From: Bacteroidales bacterium
GTDB lineage: Bacteria; Bacteroidota; Bacteroidia; Bacteroidales; Paludibacteraceae
DNA length: 8,736 nucleotides
Assembly (NCBI GenBank): GCA_900769035.1
Contig: CAAGFD010000108.1
Span: 1-8,736, forward strand
Direction of reading: 5' to 3'
Positions 1 to 7,371 of this stretch are shown piece after piece. Both the position numbers and the translations under genes were made by a program. Within the stretch, counting starts at the first letter, position 1. Each line of letters begins with the position of its first letter. The notes under the pieces are model-generated. The model was not told the DNA's origin. It saw nothing but the letters and a program-made list of their open reading frames with translations, and did not search any database.

Positions 1-687
1 CAATTATTAAATCTAAATCCTGACGGAATTATGTTAGCCACATATAACAAACAGGATAATAACACTCAAAGATTAGAGCATTGCGGTATAAAATTATTAT
101 ATAACAACGAATGGACAGAATCTTCTTTATTAGGCAGAGCTGAATGGATAAAATATTTTGGCATCTTATTTGACAAAAAAGCAGAAGCAGATTCCATCTT
201 TTTTAAGATAGAATCCAACTACAAAGAAGCCACACAGTTAGCCACTCAAATCAAAAATAAAAAGAGTGTAATGGTGGGTAGTAATTTTAAAGGAACTTGG
301 TATGTACCCGGAGGAAAATCATTTATGGGTCAATTACTTAATGATGCCGGTGCCGAGTATTATTTTTCAAACACAGATGACACACAATCTATTCCACTTA
401 ATTTTGAAACTGTGTTAGACAAATTTTATAATGCAGACGTATGGTTAAATGCGCCGACAGCAACTATGCAAGAATTATTCAGCATAGACCCCCGTCACAA
501 ATTATTTAAATCTGCTCAACACAACGATGTATATGCATTCTTGGCAAAATCTAATAAAAATGGGGCTAACGATTTTTGGGAAAGTGGCGTTGCTCACCCT
601 GATCTACTTTTAAAAGATATGATATGGGCACTATATCCTGAAGTTATGGCTAATTATTCACCATATTACATACTGAAATTAAAGTAA
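1..687 (+). CDS. Periplasmic substrate-binding protein of a FecCD/BtuCDF-type ABC importer, 5' end missing
   Basis: This is the C-terminal part of a solute-binding protein (periplasmic-binding protein 2 fold, BtuF/FecB/FhuD type) that would capture a metal chelate in the periplasm and deliver it to the permease encoded next. The reading frame is open from base 1, so the ATG at 31 is internal and the signal peptide, any lipobox and the N-terminal lobe lie outside the window; about 228 codons are visible. Recognisable family features are the segment NEWTESSLLGRAEWIKYFG with the following EADSIFFKIESNY helix, the WYVPGGKSFMGQLLNDAGAEY block, and the final GVAHPDLLLKDMIWALYPE block. The stop codon overlaps the permease start (TAATG), which suggests translational coupling. 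The family call is firm. The ligand (ferric siderophore, haem or cobamide) cannot be decided from this fragment. Confidence 0.9.
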   Translation, partial: QLLNLNPDGIMLATYNKQDNNTQRLEHCGIKLLYNNEWTESSLLGRAEWIKYFGILFDKKAEADSIFFKIESNYKEATQLATQIKNKKSVMVGSNFKGTWYVPGGKSFMGQLLNDAGAEYYFSNTDDTQSIPLNFETVLDKFYNADVWLNAPTATMQELFSIDPRHKLFKSAQHNDVYAFLAKSNKNGANDFWESGVAHPDLLLKDMIWALYPEVMANYSPYYILKLK

Positions 688-1676
688 TGAAAATCCAATT
701 AAAATACTTATTACTATTTGCCCTTGTAATATGTCTTTTTACGGCAGACATAATAGTTGGAAGTGTAAAAATTCCCTTATCTCACCTTTTTGATAATGAC
801 GGCATCTACCATGAAATCATATACAATTTCAGATTACCGAAGGCCATAACAGCTATATTAACCGGATCTGCTATATCTATAGCTGGATTAATAATGCAAA
901 CTCTTTTTCAAAATCCTTTAGCAGGACCATATGTATTAGGAGTAAGTTCCGGTGCCAGTTTAGGTGTTGCCATATATATTTTAGCCGGTTCAATTTTACC
1001 TCTATCCTTTGTTGATTCCGGGTTTGGATTAATCATTTCTGCAACATTAGGAGCGGTATGCGTTCTATTGTTGGTATTAATAGTATCGTTTCGAGTACGA
1101 CAGGCTGTATCATTACTTTTAATAGGTATAATGTTTGGACAAATAACAGGATCTATTGTCAGCATCTTACAAAACATAAGTAATCCTGACTCATTAAAAC
1201 TTTATATTACATGGACATTCGGGTCTTTATCTGCAGTTACTTGGAAATATATGCTTTTTATGGCACCTATCATATTGATTGGAATTATAATAGTTTTCTT
1301 AATTCAGAAATCTCTTAATTCATTATTATTAGGTGAGAATTACGCTCAAGGATTAGGAGTAAATATTAAGCGAACAAGATTATATATTATAATAGCAATT
1401 TCTTTATTAGCGGGAGCCACAACGGCTTTTACTGGTCCGATAGCATTTATTGGTATTGCAGTTCCACATATTGTTAGAAAAATACTTAGAACTTACGATC
1501 ATCTACATGCCACAATAGGATGTATATTAGTAGGTTCAGCATTATTATTACTATGTGACATTTGCACCCAATTACCTGCAGAAGGATATACGTTACCTAT
1601 AAACTCTATTAGTGCATTAATTGGAGCACCGATAATAATATGGATAATTATTAAACAGAATAAATCTACATACTAA
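687..1676 (+). CDS. FecCD/BtuC-family ABC importer permease
   Basis: This inner-membrane permease forms the translocation channel for a chelated metal compound. At 329 residues it has the usual family length, and it is hydrophobic throughout, compatible with 9-10 membrane helices. Family signatures are clear: FRLPKAITAILTGSAISIAG at 48-67, QTLFQNPLAGPYVLGVSSGA at 71-90, and GPIAFIGIAVPHIVRKI at 240-256, the last lying next to the loop that contacts the ATPase. The region GLGVNIKRTR at 222-231 matches the cytoplasmic segment preceding it in BtuC/FecD proteins. The ATG overlaps the stop of the binding-protein gene by one base, and the gene's own stop overlaps the ATPase start in the same TAATG arrangement, so the three genes are one transcription unit with coupled translation. 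Only one permease gene is present, which implies a homodimer as in BtuC. Substrate is unresolved. Confidence 0.95.
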   Translation: MKIQLKYLLLFALVICLFTADIIVGSVKIPLSHLFDNDGIYHEIIYNFRLPKAITAILTGSAISIAGLIMQTLFQNPLAGPYVLGVSSGASLGVAIYILAGSILPLSFVDSGFGLIISATLGAVCVLLLVLIVSFRVRQAVSLLLIGIMFGQITGSIVSILQNISNPDSLKLYITWTFGSLSAVTWKYMLFMAPIILIGIIIVFLIQKSLNSLLLGENYAQGLGVNIKRTRLYIIIAISLLAGATTAFTGPIAFIGIAVPHIVRKILRTYDHLHATIGCILVGSALLLLCDICTQLPAEGYTLPINSISALIGAPIIIWIIIKQNKSTY

Positions 1677-2653
1677 TGGCACAACTTATCACTAAAAACT
1701 TAAAGATAGGATATAATAATCATATAGTTCAAAAGGACTTAAACCTTTCTGCCTTGAAAAGAGATTTAATCTGTTTGACGGGGACAAACGGAAGTGGTAA
1801 AAGTACTCTGTTACGAACAATAGCAGGCCTGCAACCTGCCATTTCCGGAGAAATTCTAATAGCTAATCACGATATTTCTACATTAACTAACAAACAAAAA
1901 TCCCATCTTTTATCATTAGTTCTAACAGATAATATTGACGTAGAAAATCTCACTCTAAAAAATTTGGTATCTATGGGTAGGATACCATACACAAATTGGC
2001 ATGGAAAATTACTCGCGAAAGATAATAAAATAGTAGAAGAAGCGCTTAACAATGTAAATCTATTGCATAAAGCAGATTGTAAAATTTCAGAAGTATCGGA
2101 TGGCGAAAAACAAAGGGCAGTTATTGCTAAAGCATTAGCTCAAGACACACCCTTAGTTTTACTTGACGAACCAACAGCTCACCTTGATTTACCAAATAGA
2201 ATAGAAGTAATGCTTCTTTTACGAAGACTATCAGTTACCACAGAAAAGACATTTATTCTCAGTACCCACGAACTTGATTTAGCATTACAAATTTCTGACA
2301 AAATATGGCTTATGACCAAAGATGGTATTAAAAAAGGAATACCGGAAGATTTAATGCTATCAAATCATTTTCAAAGTGCATTCGGTTCTAAATCATTCTA
2401 TTTTGATGAAAACGATGGTCATTGCCATTTAAATCAACTAAGCGGTCCTTTTAAAGTATCTATTGTCAATCAATTAAACGAACCAAACAAGTATGAATCT
2501 TGGATGCGTAGAGCTTTAATAAGAACAGGAATCGGAGTGTGTGATAATGCAGAGATTACGATTAATTGTTATGACAATGGATATACAATTAATAACGAAC
2601 CGAAAAAATATGATGATATTGAATCTACATTAACTGCAATAAATCATATGTAA
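1676..2653 (+). CDS. ABC importer ATPase (FecE/BtuD type) with C-terminal extension
   Basis: This cytoplasmic ATPase powers the importer encoded upstream. Visible motifs: Walker A GTNGSGKST at 36-44, signature VSDGEKQR at 140-147 (variant of LSGGQ), Walker B VLLDEPT at 161-167, D-loop AHLD at 168-171, and switch His at 198 (STHEL). By hand alignment to FecE, the usual Q-loop glutamine appears to be replaced by Thr84 in LVLTDNIDVENLTL. GRIPYTNWHG at 101-110 is the type of sequence I associate with Bacteroidetes members. The protein is 325 residues, against about 255 for FecE-like proteins. The surplus is a tail from about residue 250 with no motif I can name, containing a WMRRALIRTG segment at 276-285. 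The start overlaps the permease stop, and the gene ends 10 bases before the convergent feoAB stop. It is intact, with all residues for nucleotide binding and hydrolysis. Confidence 0.95.
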   Translation: MAQLITKNLKIGYNNHIVQKDLNLSALKRDLICLTGTNGSGKSTLLRTIAGLQPAISGEILIANHDISTLTNKQKSHLLSLVLTDNIDVENLTLKNLVSMGRIPYTNWHGKLLAKDNKIVEEALNNVNLLHKADCKISEVSDGEKQRAVIAKALAQDTPLVLLDEPTAHLDLPNRIEVMLLLRRLSVTTEKTFILSTHELDLALQISDKIWLMTKDGIKKGIPEDLMLSNHFQSAFGSKSFYFDENDGHCHLNQLSGPFKVSIVNQLNEPNKYESWMRRALIRTGIGVCDNAEITINCYDNGYTINNEPKKYDDIESTLTAINHM

Positions 2654-2663
2654 ATTGACGCTA

Positions 2664-5348
2664 TTATTCATTTTTTACCGGGCATGAATTACACATATTT
2701 CCGCCAATACATCCACTACAATTGTTATTATTCTTCTTTTTCCAATTAGATACTATCTTTTTAATAAGTACAAAAATAGCAAATATAATTACCAATCCTA
2801 CCAATACTTCTTGCCAAATATTATGTACCATAGTTTGGTAAAATACGAAAGAAACAAGCCAAGCGAGTATAAGAGAATAAACAACTGAAAATAAAGTCCA
2901 TTTCCACGATTTGGTCTCATTATAGATAGTAGCTAAAGTAGCTAAACAAGGAATATATATAAGTACAAACAGCATGAAACTAAAAGCAATTGTTGGATTA
3001 AAAGAGTGAGTACCATCAGGATTCACTTCAGAAATCAATTTAGTAGACAAAGATGTACCAGACTCTGAATCGGAGCCATACAAAACGCCCAAAGTACTAA
3101 TTACAACCTCCTTAGCTGCAAGGCCTGTAATTAAAGCAACGCAAGAACGCCAATCAAATCCAAGCGGTTCAAATACGGGTTGTACAGTTTTTCCAATCTT
3201 TCCAAGATAAGAATTTTCTTTTTGTATACTACGTTCAACAGTTGATAATTCATCGTAATTTTTCCCATCATACATAGGAAAATAACTTAAAGCCCAAATA
3301 ATAATTGAACCTAATAAAATCGTAGTACCTATTTTTCTCAAATATTGCACTCCCCTATCCCACGTTTCTTTTAATAAAGTTTTCAAACTTGGAAATCTAT
3401 ATGTAGGCAACTCCATAACAAAAGGAGTTTCCTCTTTGGAGAATAAAAACTTCTTAAAAATCTTTGCCATTATAGCAGCGAGTAAAATGCCAATAGTGTA
3501 TAATAAAAAGAGTACGGTACCGGCATTTTTTGAGAAAAAAGCACCTGCGAATAATAGATATATAGGCATTCGGGCACTACATGACATTAATGGAGATATT
3601 AAGATAGTAACCATTCGGGCATTCTTATTCTCTATGGTTCGAGTAGCCATAATAGCAGGCACATTGCATCCGAACCCCATAATCAACGGAATAAAAGAAC
3701 GACCATGTAACCCGATAAAATGCATTATTTTATCCATCAAAAAAGCCGCTCTAGCCATGTAACCGGTAGACTCCAACAAGGATAAAAACAGATATAGAAT
3801 AAGAATATTTGGTAGAAACACTAATACACCCCCTACACCACTAATAATGCCATCGATAAGAAGGTCTCGAAAAACACCAGGAGACATTAAATTATGCAAC
3901 CACGACGAGAGAAATTCCACTCCATACTCTATCCAAGACATAGGATATGCACCCAAGTAAAAAGTTGCTTGGAAAGTAATAAACAATATCAATAAGAATA
4001 TAGGATAACCAAGATATTTATTTATCAAAATAGAATCTATCTTCGATGATTTTGAAACATTATTCTGTTTCGTAGCCGGTGAATAAGTCTCTTTTAATGC
4101 TCCTGCAATAAAACCATATTTTGCATCATTAATAAGATTTTCAGCCGACTCCTTCATATCTTTCATAATCGACTTGTCACAATCATCTCTAATTTTAAGT
4201 ATCTCTGCCGCCCCTTCAAATTTTGTAATATAAGATTCTATATCGCCATCTCTTTCCAATAATTTAATAGCTATATATCTCGGAGTATAATCATCCGGAT
4301 ATATAGCATGTAGCTGCATTGCATTCTTAATTTTTTTAATAGCCTCTTCGATAACGTGTCCATACCCAATATGGATATGTCTCACTAACTCATATTGATT
4401 TTTTGATTTTAAAATATCGGTGTGTATTGAGGTATTATCTTTATGTTTATGTGGTAAATTTAGATTATGATATTGTTTATCAAGCAAATTATCATCCGAT
4501 ACTTGAGCCATTAAATTACCATCTTCATCGATATAATCACACGATTCGTATACTCTAATAATAGTATCCAACAATTCATCTATACCAAATTGCTTATTTG
4601 ATATCGTAGGAACCATCGGAATACCAATCATTTTACTTAAAGTTTTATAATCGAATTTATCGCCTTTAGCCTGTAATTCGTCGTACATATTCAATGCAAT
4701 CACGACGCGTAAATTCATATCAATTAACTGAGTAGTAAGATATAAATTACGTTCCAAATTACTTGCATCAACAACATTGATAATAATATCGGGATGTTCC
4801 TCTGCAATTTGCTTACGCACATATATTTCTTCAGGAGAAAAAGCAGATAAAGAATAAGTACCCGGTAAATCGACTAATGAAATATGGTAACCTTTATATT
4901 CAAAAACATTGGTTTTGGCATCAACCGTTACACCGGAATAATTGCCAACTTTTTCTTTAGCGCCGGAAATTACGTTAAACAAAGAAGTTTTGCCGGCATT
5001 TGGATTACCAACCAATGCAACTTGTATATCTTTGCGTTTTTGGAGAGCAACTGCTCTTATTTCATCTTCTGAAATAATGCTGATATTATCATTAGAATTA
5101 TGTTTTGCAATTTCTTCTGCCTCTTCAACAGAAATAACCTCAATATGTTGAGCCTCATTAAGACGTAGACTCACATTATATCCCATAATTCTATATTCAA
5201 TAGGATCGCCTAAAGGAGCTTTATTGATTACTTCAACGAGTTTACCCTTTATAAAGCCCATTTCAACTATTCTCTTGCGAAAGCCACCATGACCTGCTAC
5301 TTTAACGATAACAGCCTTTCCGCCAACTTTTACATCAGATAATTTCAT
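2664..5348 (-). CDS. feoAB: Ferrous iron transporter, FeoA-FeoB fusion with Cys-rich C-terminal tail
   Basis: Inner-membrane Fe2+ importer of 894 residues. Residues 1-75 are a FeoA-like SH3 domain (MKLSDVKVGGKAVIVKV, then EMGFIKGKLVEV). A linker leads to a GTPase domain at about 107-265: G1 GNPNAGKTS 114-122, G2 Thr141, G3 DLPGT 160-164, G4 NMYD 220-223, G5 around TIS 248-250. A helical region with a His-containing insert follows at 270-331. The membrane core runs from about 447 to 838 and carries the FeoB gate motifs GFGCNVPA 558-565 and SCSARMP 589-595, plus LAAKE 743-747. A last hydrophobic helix (846-863) is followed by a basic stretch and a CxxC...CxxC tail (Cys 877, 880, 886, 889), resembling the separate FeoB-associated Cys-rich membrane proteins. 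The ATG at 5348 begins FeoA directly. The gene lies 52 bases after rho, with a terminator between. FeoA-FeoB fusions are known in Bacteroidetes; the third module is inferred. Confidence 0.97.
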   Translation of the reverse strand: MKLSDVKVGGKAVIVKVAGHGGFRKRIVEMGFIKGKLVEVINKAPLGDPIEYRIMGYNVSLRLNEAQHIEVISVEEAEEIAKHNSNDNISIISEDEIRAVALQKRKDIQVALVGNPNAGKTSLFNVISGAKEKVGNYSGVTVDAKTNVFEYKGYHISLVDLPGTYSLSAFSPEEIYVRKQIAEEHPDIIINVVDASNLERNLYLTTQLIDMNLRVVIALNMYDELQAKGDKFDYKTLSKMIGIPMVPTISNKQFGIDELLDTIIRVYESCDYIDEDGNLMAQVSDDNLLDKQYHNLNLPHKHKDNTSIHTDILKSKNQYELVRHIHIGYGHVIEEAIKKIKNAMQLHAIYPDDYTPRYIAIKLLERDGDIESYITKFEGAAEILKIRDDCDKSIMKDMKESAENLINDAKYGFIAGALKETYSPATKQNNVSKSSKIDSILINKYLGYPIFLLILFITFQATFYLGAYPMSWIEYGVEFLSSWLHNLMSPGVFRDLLIDGIISGVGGVLVFLPNILILYLFLSLLESTGYMARAAFLMDKIMHFIGLHGRSFIPLIMGFGCNVPAIMATRTIENKNARMVTILISPLMSCSARMPIYLLFAGAFFSKNAGTVLFLLYTIGILLAAIMAKIFKKFLFSKEETPFVMELPTYRFPSLKTLLKETWDRGVQYLRKIGTTILLGSIIIWALSYFPMYDGKNYDELSTVERSIQKENSYLGKIGKTVQPVFEPLGFDWRSCVALITGLAAKEVVISTLGVLYGSDSESGTSLSTKLISEVNPDGTHSFNPTIAFSFMLFVLIYIPCLATLATIYNETKSWKWTLFSVVYSLILAWLVSFVFYQTMVHNIWQEVLVGLVIIFAIFVLIKKIVSNWKKKNNNNCSGCIGGNMCNSCPVKNE

Positions 5349-5368
5349 ATATACATTTTATAGATTAT

Positions 5369-5395
5369 AAAAACAAAAAGCTGCAAATGCAGCTT
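5369..5395 (-). terminator. Intrinsic-type terminator between rho and feoAB
   Basis: On the minus strand a 7-bp perfect stem, AAGCTGC/GCAGCTT with loop ATTT (5378-5395), begins six bases after the rho stop codon. It is followed by a U-rich tract reading TTTGTTTTT, which overlaps the end of the stem. This is the classic layout of a Rho-independent terminator. It works in this direction only, since the plus-strand continuation is not T-rich. It should end most rho transcripts before feoAB, or act as a leaky attenuator of read-through into it. Confidence 0.75.
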
Positions 5396-5400
5396 ATATA

Positions 5401-7245
5401 TTAATTCATAGATGCAAGGAATTCTTCATTGGAATTAGTTTTTTCCATTCGATCTTTCAAGAATTCCATTGCTTCAACGGCATTCATATCAGACAAATAA
5501 TTTCTTAGAATCCACATTCTTTGAAGAGTATCTTTAGACAACAACAAATCATCTCTACGTGTAGACGACGACATTATATCAACTGCCGGGAATATACGTT
5601 TATTAGCAAGCTGTCTATTTAATTGCAACTCCATATTACCGGTACCTTTAAACTCTTCAAAAATAACATCATCCATTTTACTACCGGTGTCGGTTAAAGC
5701 TGTAGCAATAATAGTAAGAGATCCTCCATTTTCAATATTTCGAGCAGCACCGAAGAATCTTTTCGGTTTATGCAAAGCATAAGCATCAACGCCACCTGAA
5801 AGTACCTTACCGGAAGCAGGTAATGAAGTATTGTATGCACGAGCTAGACGAGTAATTGAGTCCAATAATATAACCACATCGTGGCCACATTCTACCAAAC
5901 GTTTTGCCTTTTCATGAACAATACTAGCTACTTTAACATGTCTATCAGCAGGCTCATCAAAGGTAGAAGAAATAACTTCGGCATTAACACTACGAGCCAT
6001 ATCAGTAACCTCTTCCGGACGCTCGTCAATCAACAAAATAATCATATACACTTCCGGATGATATTCCAAAATAGAATTAGCAATATCTTTTAGGAGCATA
6101 GTTTTACCTGTTTTAGGCTGTGCAACGATTAGACCGCGTTGACCTTTCCCTATAGGAGAAAACAAATCTACTATTCTGCTGGAAAGAGTAGCTTTTTTAT
6201 TTGGAGTAGTAAGTGTAAATTTTTCGTTAGGGAATATAGGCGTAAGATGTTCAAAAGAAACTCTATCTCTAATTTTTTCAGGAGCTAATCCATTTATTTT
6301 CAAGGCTCTCACCAAAGGAAAGTATTTTTCACCTTCACGAGGAGGACGAATATTACCCTCAACAGTATCTCCTGTTTTTAATCCATATGTTTTAATTTGA
6401 GAAGCACTTACATAAATATCATCAGGAGAAGACAAATAATTATAATCGGCAGAGCGCAAGAAACCATACCCATCGGGCATCAATTCCAGCGTACCCATAC
6501 CTACAAGAATATCATCAAATTCGTATGGACGCTCACCGGCTTCTAAAACAGAATTTTTTGATTGATAATAATTATTATTAAATTGATTTGATTGATTGTT
6601 TTTATATATCGGTCGTTGATTAATATTTGTATTCTGATATTGTTGCTTTTGTTGTTGAACTGCTGGTTGTGTGATCATCTTTTTACCTAATATATTATTT
6701 TGTTTTTGAGCCATATTAGGTCTTTGGAATTGTGGATTTTGCTGAACTTGCGTTGGGATAGAATTGACATTTGGATTTTGATTTTGATTTATAATAGGAC
6801 GATTATGAACAACAAGATCTTGATTTATTATGTTTGAATTTACATTTGATTGGAAATTATAGTTAGAATTTAAATCCTCCTTTTTAGATTCATTCTCTTT
6901 AGACTCTTCTATTCTATCTAAATCAATAGAAGACGAATCTAGATCATAATCATCATTTACAGGTAAGACAACTGAACCAATTACATCAGGATGAGAAATA
7001 ACTGTTTTTTTTGCACGAGATGAGACATTTTTTTTCTCTACTTCGTTTTCTGATTTATCAGTTTGTTTTGCTTCTGGTTCGGATTTCTTCATCGTTGTTT
7101 GTTGAACAAGGTCTATTTGACTCTGTAAAATAGATAATATAATATCTTCCATAGATTTATTTGTTAGACCTTTTATGCCCATCGTCTTGGCAATTTCAAT
7201 CAATTCTTTTTTTGTTTTCTCTTTTAATTCTAATAATGTGTACAT
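5401..7245 (-). CDS. rho: Transcription termination factor Rho with long disordered Asn/Gln-rich insert
   Basis: Hexameric RNA-dependent ATPase that ends transcription and releases untranslated RNA. It has 614 residues, against 419 in E. coli. Residues 1-45 are the Rho N-terminal helical domain. Residues 50-240 are a low-complexity insert, first rich in Lys/Glu/Ser and then Asn/Gln-rich. Residues 244-320 are the cold-shock-like RNA-binding domain, including DGYGFLRSADYNYLSSPDDI (258-277). The RecA-like motor follows: Walker A AQPKTGKT 375-382, DERPEEVTDM 407-416, Walker B LLDSITR 460-466, the Q/R-loop region GGVDAYALHKPKRFFGAARN 484-503, and the arginine-containing NRQLANKRIFPAVD 543-556. All catalytic blocks are intact. 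Asn489 of the usual VDANAL appears as Tyr here. The start at 7245 gives a full N-terminal domain. The gene has its own promoter about 130 bases upstream and a terminator downstream. Confidence 0.98.
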   Translation of the reverse strand: MYTLLELKEKTKKELIEIAKTMGIKGLTNKSMEDIILSILQSQIDLVQQTTMKKSEPEAKQTDKSENEVEKKNVSSRAKKTVISHPDVIGSVVLPVNDDYDLDSSSIDLDRIEESKENESKKEDLNSNYNFQSNVNSNIINQDLVVHNRPIINQNQNPNVNSIPTQVQQNPQFQRPNMAQKQNNILGKKMITQPAVQQQKQQYQNTNINQRPIYKNNQSNQFNNNYYQSKNSVLEAGERPYEFDDILVGMGTLELMPDGYGFLRSADYNYLSSPDDIYVSASQIKTYGLKTGDTVEGNIRPPREGEKYFPLVRALKINGLAPEKIRDRVSFEHLTPIFPNEKFTLTTPNKKATLSSRIVDLFSPIGKGQRGLIVAQPKTGKTMLLKDIANSILEYHPEVYMIILLIDERPEEVTDMARSVNAEVISSTFDEPADRHVKVASIVHEKAKRLVECGHDVVILLDSITRLARAYNTSLPASGKVLSGGVDAYALHKPKRFFGAARNIENGGSLTIIATALTDTGSKMDDVIFEEFKGTGNMELQLNRQLANKRIFPAVDIMSSSTRRDDLLLSKDTLQRMWILRNYLSDMNAVEAMEFLKDRMEKTNSNEEFLASMN

Positions 7246-7320
7246 ATAGTAATCAACAATTGATTTTTTACAACATAGCGTATGATAACACTATATAGTA
7301 TAAATAAAAAATTCTATTAA

Positions 7321-7353
7321 GGAAAAATCATAGCACAAGGAACTGTGCCTATG
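7321..7353 (-). promoter_or_regulatory. Hairpin plus U-run in the rho leader, possible attenuator
   Basis: In the predicted rho leader the minus strand reads CATAG-G-CACA, loop GTTCCT, then TGTG-CTATG. That is nine base pairs interrupted by a single bulged G (7329-7353), followed immediately by ATTTTTCC. The element starts about 12 bases after the predicted transcription start and lies about 75 bases before the rho ATG. The shape is that of a modest intrinsic terminator. Its function in controlling rho is inferred; it could also be only a structured 5' end that stabilises the message. Confidence 0.45.
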
Positions 7354-7371
7354 CGTCAAATTTTGGTAGTG

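Noticed and set aside
908..1177. Open frame of 89 codons on the minus strand inside the permease gene
   Set aside because: It is antisense to a well-supported FecCD permease, shows low-complexity Asn/Thr/Pro composition from the complementary strand, and matches no family I recognise.
3436..3762. Open frame of 108 codons on the plus strand inside feoAB
   Set aside because: It is antisense to the membrane core of FeoB, which carries clear conserved motifs in this region; composition is explained by the opposite strand.
5345..5356. Tiny upstream frame ATG-TAT-ATA-TGA whose stop overlaps the feoAB start on the minus strand
   Set aside because: Three codons in extremely A+T-rich sequence are expected by chance, and there is no ribosome-binding signal or conserved peptide to support regulation.
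5658..5665. Minus-strand TATTTTTG inside rho as a promoter for feoAB
   Set aside because: It fits TAnnTTTG, but it is about 310 bases upstream inside coding sequence, and such a short A+T-rich match is weak without a mapped 5' end.
7290..7299. Perfect palindrome ACTATATAGT in the rho leader
   Set aside because: Ten-base A+T-rich palindromes are common in sequence of this composition; it has no loop, no nearby promoter box and no second copy in the intergenic region.
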